Shown piece by piece: positions 50,501 to 58,971 of a stretch of DNA of 64,000 nucleotides; the stretch's first letter is position 1, and each line of letters opens with the position of its first letter. Source of the DNA: Bacillus sp. FJAT-28004. Lineage in GTDB: Bacteria > Bacillota > Bacilli > Paenibacillales > Paenibacillaceae. A model generated the notes under the pieces. That model searched no databases. It was not told the origin of the DNA and saw only the letters and a program-made list of their open reading frames with translations. Location: NCBI RefSeq assembly GCF_001280845.1, contig NZ_LGHP01000001.1, positions 4,619,132-4,683,131 of the forward strand, read 5' to 3'. A program made the position numbers and the translations under genes.

Positions 50501-52453
50501 TTACTTAACAGTCTGCTCCAAGATGACATAGCCGTAAGCCGGTAATTTGAGCTGGATTTCGCCGTCGATGCTGCTTGCAACGTTAGAATTTACTGCGAGT
50601 TTGATAGTGTTTGATAGCAATACAGACCAAGTAGATACGCCATTGTCGGTGATGACAGCTGTTGCAATCGATCCAGCATCAACGTCAGCATTCTCAACCG
50701 AGGCAGTCACTGAAGGAGCGGAAGCCTCACTTACAGCATTCAATACTGCAGTGGCTGGTTTTGCAAATCCTCTAAATGCTACATTATGCGGATCAGCACC
50801 TTGATCAACTGGCTCAGCCTCAATCACGAAGCGGAGATCAGCAGCTTCGCCGCGCGCATTCATCGCGATAAGTAGTCGTTGTTCACCGTCGCGACGCTCA
50901 TAGACCAAGGTGCCATCTTCTGCACCGATGTGCACGAAGCGAATATCGGCGCTGCGAAGCGCGCTGTAACTGTGGCGAAGACCGATAGCATCCGTATAGA
51001 ACGCGAGCAACTCGAGATTTTGCTCCTCGGGGTCCCATACCATACATTTGCGGCAGCCTGGATCTCCAGCGCCATTTATGCCTACTTCATCGCCATAATA
51101 AATACATGGGGTTCCAGGGAAGGTCAATTGGAACAACGAAGACAGCTTCATTGCATCTGTGTTATCTTCGCAGATTGTAAGAAGCCGCGGCGTATCATGG
51201 CTATCGAGCAAGTTGAAAGCCGATTCAGTTACCTGCTGCGGATATGCCGCTAGCTGCGCACCAATCGCATTTGCGAAATCAGTAGCATCAATCGTCTGAT
51301 AAGCAAAGAAATCAAGAACCGCATTTGTAAAAGGGTAATTCATAACGGCATCGAATTGATCACCCTGCAGCCACATCATCGAATCATGCCAAATCTCGCC
51401 CAAAATGTAGGCGTCCTTATTAACCGCTTTTACCGTCTGACGGAACTCGCGCCAAAACTGATGGTCAACCTCATTGGCAACGTCCAATCTCCAGCCGTCA
51501 ATCCCAATCTCCTCAATCCAGTAACGCGCAACCTCGAACAAATATTGCTTCACCTCAGGATGCTCGGTATTAAGCTTCGGCATAAGCGGCTCAAATGCAA
51601 ATGTCTCGTATGTCGGAACGCCGTCAACAACCTGCAGCGGCCATTCCCGAACATAGAACCAATCCGCATATTTTGACTGCTGGCCGTGCTTTTGTGCATC
51701 CACGAAAGGAGGGAACGTTTTGCCGGAATGGTTGAATACCGCATCAAGCAAGACACGAATGCCGCGGGCATGACAAGCATCAACCAATTCCTTCAGTTTT
51801 TCGTTTGTGCCAAAATGCGGATCAACCTTCATATAGTCCTGTGTATCATATTTATGATTGGTCGTTGCTTCGAACAGTGGCGTGAAATAAACGGCATTAA
51901 TGCCGAGTGCAGAAATATGATCCAAGTGATCGATTACGCCCTGCAGGTCACCGCCAAAAAAGTTTTTAGGCGTCGGCTCGCCGCCCCATGGCAGCATGTT
52001 TTCAGGATTGATGGACGGATCGCCATTCGCGAAGCGTTCAGGGAAAATTTGATAAAAGACAGCATCCTTCACCCAAGCTGGCGGCTCGAATACATCGATG
52101 GGATTAATATATGGGAAGTCAAAAAATGAATTGGAGTTGTCGGGAAGTGTAAGCTCGACCCCTTTGTCCGAAAAAATAACCGTCTCAGCTCCGCTCGTTA
52201 AGCGGAACGCATAGCGCAGTCTCCGAAAAGGCGGAATAACAGAAGTTTCCCAATAATCGAATCGTGCATCGGAAGTGAAAATGCGCATAGGAACGGTTGT
52301 GATGGTCTGATCCCACGCGTACTTGTCACCGACGATGGCCTCTACTACAGCGACATCATCTTTTTTAGTACGCAAGCGGAGGTGCAGCGTCTTTCCATCG
52401 TAGGCGTAAGCCCAGTTTTGCTTCGGTCTGTGATAAACAGCTTCTAATAACAT
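50501..52453 (-). CDS. GH13 neopullulanase/cyclomaltodextrinase, cytoplasmic
   Basis: A 650-residue GH13 subfamily 20 type enzyme. An N-terminal CBM34-like domain (about 1-125) mediates dimers in this group. The barrel starts VFYQIFPERFANGD, with catalytic residues in GWRLDVANE (Asp), LGEIWHD (Glu) and LLDSHDTPR (Asp). No signal peptide is seen, so it would open cyclodextrins and cut maltodextrins inside the cell. The C-terminal domain has an insertion of about 70 residues rich in Ala/Ser/Val (ASAPSVTASVENADVDAGS) compared with the usual 580-590-residue proteins. AAGGAG precedes the ATG at 52453. Confidence 0.92.
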   Translation of the reverse strand: MLLEAVYHRPKQNWAYAYDGKTLHLRLRTKKDDVAVVEAIVGDKYAWDQTITTVPMRIFTSDARFDYWETSVIPPFRRLRYAFRLTSGAETVIFSDKGVELTLPDNSNSFFDFPYINPIDVFEPPAWVKDAVFYQIFPERFANGDPSINPENMLPWGGEPTPKNFFGGDLQGVIDHLDHISALGINAVYFTPLFEATTNHKYDTQDYMKVDPHFGTNEKLKELVDACHARGIRVLLDAVFNHSGKTFPPFVDAQKHGQQSKYADWFYVREWPLQVVDGVPTYETFAFEPLMPKLNTEHPEVKQYLFEVARYWIEEIGIDGWRLDVANEVDHQFWREFRQTVKAVNKDAYILGEIWHDSMMWLQGDQFDAVMNYPFTNAVLDFFAYQTIDATDFANAIGAQLAAYPQQVTESAFNLLDSHDTPRLLTICEDNTDAMKLSSLFQLTFPGTPCIYYGDEVGINGAGDPGCRKCMVWDPEEQNLELLAFYTDAIGLRHSYSALRSADIRFVHIGAEDGTLVYERRDGEQRLLIAMNARGEAADLRFVIEAEPVDQGADPHNVAFRGFAKPATAVLNAVSEASAPSVTASVENADVDAGSIATAVITDNGVSTWSVLLSNTIKLAVNSNVASSIDGEIQLKLPAYGYVILEQTVK

Positions 52454-52499
52454 GATTATCGCTCCTTATGGATGGTGTGGAAAAAGAGGTGGGAACACG

Positions 52500-52544
52500 A
52501 AAAAAGGCACAACCTCTCTGCTCATAACAAGCCGAGGTTGTACC
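52500..52544 (-). terminator. Terminator between trxB and the GH13 gene
   Basis: On the minus strand GGTACAACCTC (52544-52534) pairs with GAGGTTGTGCC (52516-52506), followed by TTTTTT. One pair is G-U on this strand and mismatched on the other, supporting minus-strand function. It ends the trxB transcript or acts as a leader attenuator for GH13. Confidence 0.85.
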
Positions 52545-52560
52545 TTCTCCCATAACACGT

Positions 52561-52611
52561 TCAGGCGCCGCTCACGCGAAGCATATTGCGAACAAATGGT
52601 TGCGGTAGCAT
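52561..52611 (-). CDS. Possible 16-residue leader ORF before the GH13 terminator
   Basis: ATG at 52611 encodes MLPQPFVRNMLRVSGA and stops at 52561, just before the terminator hairpin. GAAAGG lies two bases upstream, which is too close for an ideal ribosome site. It could be a chance frame; it is listed because of its position in the 235-bp gap. Confidence 0.2.
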   Translation of the reverse strand: MLPQPFVRNMLRVSGA

Positions 52612-52688
52612 TGCCTTTCTATTGTAAATCTCAACACTTTTATTATACATAATTTGCACGTATTGTACTAGTCAGATTTGAAAAAAAA

Positions 52689-53630
52689 TTATGCGTTAAC
52701 CGCTTCATGAGCTTGTGATTCCAAGAAGCGCTCGCAGTCCAGAGCAGCCATACAGCCGCTTCCAGCAGCTGTAATCGCTTGACGGTAATTACGGTCTTGA
52801 ACGTCGCCGCAAGCGTATACGCCTGGGATGTTCGTCTCCGATGTGCCCGGCTTCACGATAATGTAGCCTTGCTCGTCGGTGTCAATTTGACCGCCAAGGA
52901 AGCCCGTATTAGGCGTGTGGCCGATCGTAATAAATACGCCGTCTGTTTCGAGCAGCTCTTCTTCGCCCGTTTCATTATTGCGCACCTTCAACCCTTGCAA
53001 GCCCATGCCAGTTGCAGCAACTTCAAGCGGTGTACGGTCCAGACTCCATACGATTTTGTCATTCGCACGAGCGCGATCCTGCATAATTTTTGAAGCGCGA
53101 AGTTCGTTACGACGGTTAACTACTCTTACCTCGGAAGCGAAGCGAGTGAGGAACACAGCCTCCTCCATTGCGGAGTCGCCGCCGCCCACTACAACAATCT
53201 TTTTGCCGCGGAAAAAGAAACCGTCACAAGTTGCGCATGTGCTTACGCCGCGTCCGATATTTTCTTGCTCGCCCGGTATGCCGAGGTATTTGGCTGAAGC
53301 ACCTGTAGAAATAATGATTGATTCGGCTTGCAGCTCGCCAATGCCTTCAACGTCAAGCGTGTAGGGGCGTTTGCTGAAGTCAACGCTCTTTACAGAGCCT
53401 GTTTTAAATTTCGCACCAAAGCGCTGTGCTTGCTTACGCATGTTGGACATAAGCTCACTGCCCAAAATGCCATCTGGGAACCCTGGGAAGTTTTCTACTT
53501 CTGTTGTTGTTGTAAGCTGACCGCCTGGCTGCCACCCTTCAATGACGAGCGGCTCCATGTTCGCGCGTGCCAAATAAATAGCTGCCGTCAATCCGGCAGG
53601 ACCTGTACCAATAATTATCGTTTTGTGCAT
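52689..53630 (-). CDS. trxB: Thioredoxin reductase
   Basis: A 313-residue flavoprotein that reduces thioredoxin with NADPH in the cytoplasm. The FAD site is IIGTGPAGLTAAIYLARANM at about 5-24; the redox-active pair is in CATCDGFFF (about 133-136); the NADPH site is VVVGGGDSAMEEA; and the C-terminal FAD motif is YACGDVQD-NYRQAITAAGSGCMAA. It is full length. GGAGGAT precedes the ATG at 53630. It is divergent from the two-component system. Confidence 0.97.
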   Translation of the reverse strand: MHKTIIIGTGPAGLTAAIYLARANMEPLVIEGWQPGGQLTTTTEVENFPGFPDGILGSELMSNMRKQAQRFGAKFKTGSVKSVDFSKRPYTLDVEGIGELQAESIIISTGASAKYLGIPGEQENIGRGVSTCATCDGFFFRGKKIVVVGGGDSAMEEAVFLTRFASEVRVVNRRNELRASKIMQDRARANDKIVWSLDRTPLEVAATGMGLQGLKVRNNETGEEELLETDGVFITIGHTPNTGFLGGQIDTDEQGYIIVKPGTSETNIPGVYACGDVQDRNYRQAITAAGSGCMAALDCERFLESQAHEAVNA

Positions 53631-53712
53631 GATCTATATCCTCCATTCAATATTCCGTCAAATAATAAATACTACTTTAAAATTATTACAATCTAGCGTC
53701 AAAGTCAATATC

Positions 53713-53754
53713 GTTCATGTAACGTTCATGTTGGTCATGTATGCTGGATTCATG
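53713..53754 (+). promoter_or_regulatory. GTTCATG direct repeats before the two-component system
   Basis: GTTCATG at 53713 and 53724 (11 bp apart), GGTCATG at 53733 and ATTCATG at 53748. Direct repeats at about one helical turn are typical for OmpR/PhoB-type regulators, so these are probably autoregulatory sites of the adjacent response regulator. Confidence 0.55.
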
Positions 53755-53785
53755 ACTACATAAGCCTAATTGGAGGACGAACAAA

Positions 53786-54460
53786 ATGCCAAAAATCGTA
53801 GTTGCAGACGACGATCCGAACATTCGCGAGCTAGTCGTACTTTTCTTAAAAAGAGAAGGCTACCAGGCTATTGAAGCTATAGATGGAGTAGATGCATTAG
53901 AGAAACTTGAAGCGGTTCGACCTGATCTCGCAATCATTGATGTTATGATGCCTCGTATGGACGGGTGGACGCTTTGCGCGGAACTGCGAGAGAGCTATGA
54001 TATTCCGCTGCTCATGCTCACTGCAAAGGGGGAAACCTCGCAGAAGGTGAAGGGCTTCGAGCTAGGTGCGGATGATTATATGGTTAAACCGTTTGATCCA
54101 CCAGAGCTCGTTGCCCGGGTCAAGGCGCTGCTAAAACGATACCGAATTACCGCTTCGCAGACGGTAGAGTTCGGAGATGCCTTAATGAATCGAACCGACT
54201 TCCATATGTCTGCCGGCGGAGATAAGGTTACATTGCCGCCTAAGGAGTTCGAGCTGCTGTTCAAGCTGGCGAGCTACCCAGGCAAAACCTTTTCGCGTGA
54301 TCATCTTATTGAACAGATTTGGGGAATGGACTATGAGGGGGACGAGCGAACGGTGGATGTACATATAAAAAGACTGCGCGATCGTTTTCCCGAGAAGCAA
54401 TACCGTTTCCGCATCGTAACGATTCGAGGTCTTGGCTATCGACTGGAGGAATGGGGATGA
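53786..54460 (+). CDS. OmpR/PhoB-family response regulator
   Basis: A 224-residue two-domain regulator. The receiver has acidic D8-D10, the phospho-acceptor D52 in IIDVMMPRMDG, T in MLTAKGE, and Lys in DDYMVKPF. Residues about 130-224 form the winged-helix DNA-binding domain (LPPKEFELLFKLASYPGKTFSR, RTVDVHIKRLRDR, IRGLGYRLE). GGAGG precedes the ATG. Its 3' end overlaps the kinase gene by ten bases. The upstream GTTCATG repeats may be its binding sites. The signal is unknown. Confidence 0.94.
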   Translation: MPKIVVADDDPNIRELVVLFLKREGYQAIEAIDGVDALEKLEAVRPDLAIIDVMMPRMDGWTLCAELRESYDIPLLMLTAKGETSQKVKGFELGADDYMVKPFDPPELVARVKALLKRYRITASQTVEFGDALMNRTDFHMSAGGDKVTLPPKEFELLFKLASYPGKTFSRDHLIEQIWGMDYEGDERTVDVHIKRLRDRFPEKQYRFRIVTIRGLGYRLEEWG

Positions 54461-55848
54461 TTCGCAGCCTCTATTTTCGGATTACAGCTACCTTCCTCGT
54501 CATTGTTCTGATCAGTATCGGGGTCGCCTTTTTATTCACTAATCAAATGTTCAAGCGTGATGCAAGAGGACAGCTGCCGAATCAGCTGGAGAAGGCGATT
54601 GATCGAATTGAACAGCTTTATGCCGTCTCGAAGCCAGCTAACTTGCAAGCGTTTTTGGAAGAGATTTCGACGCTGCAAGGGCAGTCTATCATCGCAATTA
54701 GCAGCTCCAATTACTTAGTAGCGGCGGGCGAGCGAAGTGATCTCATGGTAAATAGACTTACATTTGAACAGTTGAGCAAGGTATTCAGTGGTAATACAGT
54801 TAGGCTTGAAGTATTCAATAATGAGGAAGGCAGCCCACCTTCGCCGCCTGCTCTAGGGAAAAGGGTGCTATTCGGCAATGAAAGATGGGCGTTGTTCGTT
54901 CAGCCGAATCGGTTTCCGCAAAATAGCAACTTTATTTGGACGGCCGTAACGCTGCTCTTAACACTGCTGCTGGTCGGAAGCGTGCTTATCCTGATCGTTG
55001 CCCGTTATTTAGTGAGGCCGTTAAAAATGATGACGAATGCTGCGACACGAATGTCACAGGGCGATTTCAGCGTCCGGGTGCCTGCAAGACGCGGTGATGA
55101 ACTTGGTGAACTGGCGCAGGGCATGAACAAAATGGCGCTCAGCCTATCACAGCTTGAAATGATGCGACAAGATTTTGTATCAAACGTCTCCCATGAAATG
55201 CAGTCGCCTCTTACATCAATTGGAGGTTTCGCAGAAGCGCTGCGCAGTGAGGAAGTTACTGGAGCTGAACGGGATCGTTATATTAGCATCATCAAGCAAG
55301 AGAGCATGCGGCTATCTCGTTTAAGCGAAAATTTACTTAATCTGGCATCACTCGACTCGCAGCAGCATCCTTTTCATCCGAAGCCGTACCGTTTGGATCG
55401 TCAACTACGTGATGTAGTGCTTGCCTGCGAGCCGCAATGGATGACCAAAAGGCAAACGGTTGAACTGCTAATGGAGGAAACGGTTATTACTGCTGATCGT
55501 GATCAGCTTAATCAGGTATGGATGAATCTGTTCGCGAATAGCATGAAATTTACGCCGGAGGACGGTAAAATCTTTTTTTCTTTGTCTGAACAGGACGGTT
55601 TTGTAGTAGCTCGGATTTCCGATACAGGAATTGGCATTCATGATGAGGATCGAGAGCGAATATTCGAACGGTTTTATAAGGGAGATCTATCAAGAGATAG
55701 AAGCCAAGGAGGGAGCGGGCTCGGACTTTCGATTGCACAAACCATCGTTCATATTCACGGCGGTACGATTACGCTTGACCCAAGCGCGGATCAGCTTGCT
55801 GGCGCAAGCTTCATTATCAAGCTTCCGTTTGCGCGAATCGCTTCTTAG
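54451..55848 (+). CDS. Sensor histidine kinase
   Basis: A 465-residue membrane kinase. It has membrane helices at about 7-28 and 165-188 flanking an extracytoplasmic sensor of about 135 residues, then a HAMP domain (RPLKMMTNAATRMSQGDFSVRVP), and HisKA with the phospho-acceptor H248 in SNVSHEMQSPL. HATPase follows with N box NQVWMNLFANSMKF, G1 ISDTGIGI, F box FERFYKGD and G2 SGLGLSIA. The sensor has no named domain that I recognise; it contains a Pro-rich SPPSPPA stretch. It is coupled to the response regulator and should phosphorylate it. Confidence 0.94.
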   Translation: MGMIRSLYFRITATFLVIVLISIGVAFLFTNQMFKRDARGQLPNQLEKAIDRIEQLYAVSKPANLQAFLEEISTLQGQSIIAISSSNYLVAAGERSDLMVNRLTFEQLSKVFSGNTVRLEVFNNEEGSPPSPPALGKRVLFGNERWALFVQPNRFPQNSNFIWTAVTLLLTLLLVGSVLILIVARYLVRPLKMMTNAATRMSQGDFSVRVPARRGDELGELAQGMNKMALSLSQLEMMRQDFVSNVSHEMQSPLTSIGGFAEALRSEEVTGAERDRYISIIKQESMRLSRLSENLLNLASLDSQQHPFHPKPYRLDRQLRDVVLACEPQWMTKRQTVELLMEETVITADRDQLNQVWMNLFANSMKFTPEDGKIFFSLSEQDGFVVARISDTGIGIHDEDRERIFERFYKGDLSRDRSQGGSGLGLSIAQTIVHIHGGTITLDPSADQLAGASFIIKLPFARIAS

Positions 55849-55971
55849 ATGGATGGCTAAGTCCGAGAAAAGCAGAAATGGAAGCTTGTGATTTCATGGA
55901 AAACCTAGGGTGAAACCGTTATGATGAAGGGAGCAATTGTATAGAAGGCAACGAGCTGGGGGAGATGTAAA

Positions 55972-56850
55972 ATGGAGAAGCGGATTCGGAAAGCGATTAT
56001 TCCTGCTGGGGGATTAGGGACAAGGTTTTTGCCGGCTACCAAAGCGCAGCCGAAGGAAATGCTGCCTATTATCGATAAGCCTGCTATTCAGTATATCGTA
56101 GAAGAGGCCGTGCAATCGGGCATCGAGAGTATTGTGATTGTCAGTGGACGCAACAAACGGGCGATTGAGGACCATTTTGACAAATCGGCTGAGCTCGAAA
56201 TGGAACTAGAGGCGCGTCATAACGAGGAAATGCTGGAGATGGTACGCAAAATTTCACAGCTGGCGGATATTTATTATGTTCGTCAGAAGGAGCCGCTTGG
56301 CCTTGGCCATGCTGTTTTGTGTGCACGCCGCTTCATAGCGGACGAGCCGTTCGCGGTACTGCTCGGCGATGACATTTTGAAAGCTGATCCGCCTTGCTTG
56401 CGGCAAATGATGGATGTGTACGAACGGGAGCAGTCATCTGTTGTAGCTGTTATGGAGGTGCCGTGGGATCAGACGCATAAATATGGCATCGTTGATATTG
56501 AGCGGGATAAGCAGGTAGCGCGCGTCCGCAACATTATTGAGAAACCAGCGCAAGGACAAGCACCTTCCAACTATGCGGTTGTCGGGCGTTACGTCCTTGA
56601 CCCTGTCATATTTGATTTGCTTGAGAAAGCGACGCCAGGCAAGGCCGGGGAAATTCAACTGACTGACAGCTTGCAGCAATTAAATCATATTTCTTCATTA
56701 ATGTCTTATCGTTTCGATGGCATCAGACATGATGTAGGTGACAAACTTGGTTTTGTACAAGCTACAATCGATTTTGCACTAGAGCGTGCGGATCTTGGCG
56801 ATGAGGTCAGAAGGTACATGCTGGAGAGATTGAAGGAAACGCATATATAA
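55972..56850 (+). CDS. galU: UTP-glucose-1-phosphate uridylyltransferase
   Basis: A 292-residue enzyme making UDP-glucose from UTP and glucose-1-phosphate, for cell-wall teichoic acid, glycolipid and exopolysaccharide synthesis. Signatures are IIPAGGLGTRFLPATKAQPKEM at the N-terminus, VSGRNKRAIEDHFD, YYVRQKEPLGLGHAV, LGDD, VVGRYVLDP, AGEIQLTDSL and DVGDKLGFVQA. Length fits the Bacillus GtaB/GalU family (about 290). A GGGGGAG site precedes the ATG. Monocistronic. Confidence 0.96.
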   Translation: MEKRIRKAIIPAGGLGTRFLPATKAQPKEMLPIIDKPAIQYIVEEAVQSGIESIVIVSGRNKRAIEDHFDKSAELEMELEARHNEEMLEMVRKISQLADIYYVRQKEPLGLGHAVLCARRFIADEPFAVLLGDDILKADPPCLRQMMDVYEREQSSVVAVMEVPWDQTHKYGIVDIERDKQVARVRNIIEKPAQGQAPSNYAVVGRYVLDPVIFDLLEKATPGKAGEIQLTDSLQQLNHISSLMSYRFDGIRHDVGDKLGFVQATIDFALERADLGDEVRRYMLERLKETHI

Positions 56851-56866
56851 TGATTGAGGAATGAAG

Positions 56867-56895
56867 GGTCGCCGAGGGGCGGCTTTTTATTTTGT
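56867..56895 (+). terminator. Terminator after galU
   Basis: GTCGCC pairs with GGCGGC (one G-U) around GAGG, followed by TTTTTATTTT. Confidence 0.75.
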
Positions 56896-56920
56896 CTTCT
56901 AGTGGGTTCGAGGACAAGGT

Positions 56921-56952
56921 CATGTACGTACAAGTTTTGCGTATGGTATACT
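56921..56952 (+). promoter_or_regulatory. araR promoter with AraR box
   Basis: CATGTACGTACAAG at 56921-56934 matches the AraR operator core TTGTACGTACAA apart from its left edge. TATACT at 56947-56952 is the likely -10, so the box covers the -35 region, as expected for autorepression. Confidence 0.75.
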
Positions 56953-56985
56953 ACAGGCATACAACTAACGGAGTTGAGGTGTGAA

Positions 56986-58098
56986 GTGAAGGAACAGCAA
57001 ACGCCCAAATATATGCAATTGAAGCAGGAAATCATCTCCTGGATCGTCACAGCGCAGTTTAAGCCCCATGAGAAGCTGCCATCGGAGAATGAGATTGGCA
57101 AGCAGTTCGAAATGAGCCGTCAAACGGTGCGCCAAGCGCTGGGTGATTTGGAGCAGGAGGGATGGCTCTATCGCGTGCAAGGGAAAGGGACGTTCGTGTC
57201 GGACCAATCTGCGCCAGAGCGAAAAAACTCATCCCAAGGGATGACAATCGGAATGATTACGACTCATATATCAGATTATATTTTCCCGACAATCGTCAGA
57301 GGCGTTGAATCGAGCTTGCGCGCAGTAGGGGCAAGGCTTCTGCTTGCGAGCACAGATAATGAAAAGGATAAAGAAAAGGACAGCCTGGAGTCGATGCTGC
57401 GCGAGCCGTTGACCGGGCTCATTATTGAGCCGACGAAGAGTGCCGAGGGCAACCCGAACTTTAATTATTTTTTGGCGCTGGATGCGCTCAAAATCCCATA
57501 CATTATGTTGAATGAGCGATACAGTGACGTGGATGCGCCATGCTTGCGCGTGGATGACGAGCTTGGCGGCTATCGTGCCGCAGAGCACTTAATTAAACTA
57601 GGGCATACACGAATAGCTGGATTTTTCAAAACAGATGACTTTCAAGGCGTACACCGGATGCGCGGATTTTTAAGGGCTCACCGGGAGCAGGGGCTCTCGG
57701 TTCCGCCAGAATATTTGCTGCGGTATACGACTGAGGAGAAGCAAGACAAGCCGATGCAGGCACTGCTTGCGATGCTGCAACGCGAGCCGGAGCAGCGGCC
57801 AACTGCGATTATATGTTATAACGATGAGCTCGCTGTAAAAATGCTTGATATCGTGAGGCGGGCGGGCTTAACGGTGCCTGAGGATCTTTCCCTCGTAGGT
57901 TTTGATGATGCGAATCTGGCTACGGCGACCGAAGTGAAGCTCACTACTGTCGCGCATCCAAAAACTGAAATGGGCACGGACGCAGTCGAAATGCTGCTTA
58001 GTATGCTGGATAAGCAGCACCAGCGGCGCCAGACGCTAGACAAGGTATATGATCCACAGCTCGTTATACGTGATTCAACAAAACCGCCCCAAAGTTAG
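56986..58098 (+). CDS. araR: L-arabinose operon repressor, GntR-LacI hybrid
   Basis: A 370-residue regulator of AraR length and architecture. A GntR winged helix fills residues 1-75 (TPKYMQLKQEIISWI, HEKLPSENEIGKQFEMSRQTVRQAL, VQGKGTFVSD). A LacI-type arabinose-binding domain follows (IGMITTHISDYIFPTIVRGVE, DDELGGYRAAEHLI, VGFDDANLAT, TTVAHPKTEMG). The start is GTG at 56986 with GAGG six bases upstream; the longer upstream frame would cross its own promoter. AraR boxes occur in front of it and in the araDB promoter, with L-arabinose as the likely inducer. Confidence 0.92.
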   Translation: MKEQQTPKYMQLKQEIISWIVTAQFKPHEKLPSENEIGKQFEMSRQTVRQALGDLEQEGWLYRVQGKGTFVSDQSAPERKNSSQGMTIGMITTHISDYIFPTIVRGVESSLRAVGARLLLASTDNEKDKEKDSLESMLREPLTGLIIEPTKSAEGNPNFNYFLALDALKIPYIMLNERYSDVDAPCLRVDDELGGYRAAEHLIKLGHTRIAGFFKTDDFQGVHRMRGFLRAHREQGLSVPPEYLLRYTTEEKQDKPMQALLAMLQREPEQRPTAIICYNDELAVKMLDIVRRAGLTVPEDLSLVGFDDANLATATEVKLTTVAHPKTEMGTDAVEMLLSMLDKQHQRRQTLDKVYDPQLVIRDSTKPPQS

Positions 58099-58146
58099 GC
58101 TGAATGTAGATCGGCAATGCTTTTTGAATAGTAGAATAAAAAAAAC

Positions 58147-58175
58147 GTGACACACTTGTACGTACAACCTATAAT
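58147..58175 (+). promoter_or_regulatory. araDB promoter with AraR box in the spacer
   Basis: GTGACA (58147-58152) and TATAAT (58170-58175) are 17 bases apart. The perfect palindrome TTGTACGTACAA (58156-58167) occupies the spacer, so AraR binding would exclude RNA polymerase. Confidence 0.85.
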
Positions 58176-58256
58176 ATAAGCAAAGATAATCCATGATGAT
58201 GTCCGTATAAGTGAATGCGAATAAGCATGGAAATGTGAGCTTGAAGGGAGCGATAG

Positions 58257-58958
58257 GTGGTCATGTTAGAAGCATTGAAGCATGCGGTTTGGGAAGCAAA
58301 CATGGATCTTCCGAAATACGGATTAGTTACATTTACTTGGGGCAACGTTAGCGGTATTGATAGGAAGTCAGGTTATGCAGTCATTAAGCCGAGCGGCGTT
58401 CCATATGAGGAGTTAAAAGCCGAGCAGATGGTTGTCGTAGATTTGGAAGGCAACGTTGTTGAAGGAAATCTTCGTCCATCCTCGGACACGGCTACACATG
58501 TGCTGCTCTATAAAGCATTTCCTGCGATTGGCGGAATCGTACATACCCATTCGCCATGGGCTACGAGCTGGGCGCAGGCGGGACGTTCCATTCCAGCGCT
58601 TGGCACGACGCATGGCGACTACTTCTATGGCGAGGTGCCTTGCACGCGCGCGATGACAGAAGCGGAAATCAATGGCGCATATGAGCTGGAGACAGGCAAT
58701 GTCATCGTTGAAACCTACAATACGAAAAATATTGATCCAAGCCAAGTGCCTTCGGTGCTCGTAAACAGCCACGCTCCTTTCTGCTGGGGCAAAGACCCGC
58801 ATAATGCAGTTCATAATGCGGTTGTGCTGGAGGAAGTTGCGAAGATGGCTCTTCATACGTATCAGCTAAACCCAAATGTCCAGCCGATGGATCAAGCTTT
58901 ATTAGACCGACACTATTTGCGCAAGCACGGAGCGAACGCCTACTACGGCCAAAAATAA
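58257..58958 (+). CDS. araD: L-ribulose-5-phosphate 4-epimerase
   Basis: A 233-residue class II aldolase-fold enzyme that epimerises L-ribulose-5-phosphate to D-xylulose-5-phosphate, the last step of arabinose catabolism. Signatures are LVTFTWGNVSGIDR, KPSGVPYEEL, SSDTATHVLLYKAF, zinc ligands in GIVHTHSPWAT, and the later H in NSHAPFCWGKD. The start is GTG at 58257 (AAGGGAG six bases before) or ATG at 58263 (AGGTGG two bases before); I use the former. It is followed 13 bases later by araB. araA is not in the window. Confidence 0.95.
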   Translation: MVMLEALKHAVWEANMDLPKYGLVTFTWGNVSGIDRKSGYAVIKPSGVPYEELKAEQMVVVDLEGNVVEGNLRPSSDTATHVLLYKAFPAIGGIVHTHSPWATSWAQAGRSIPALGTTHGDYFYGEVPCTRAMTEAEINGAYELETGNVIVETYNTKNIDPSQVPSVLVNSHAPFCWGKDPHNAVHNAVVLEEVAKMALHTYQLNPNVQPMDQALLDRHYLRKHGANAYYGQK

Positions 58959-58971
58959 GGAGGAATCGGAA

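Noticed and set aside
52500..52640. T-box riboswitch before GH13
   Set aside because: A GCTACCGC stretch resembles the T-box core only weakly, there is no specifier stem, and the gene is not amino-acid related.
56854..56985. Longer N-terminus for AraR from ATG 56854
   Set aside because: The extra 44 residues run through the galU terminator, the AraR box and the -10, and do not resemble GntR proteins.
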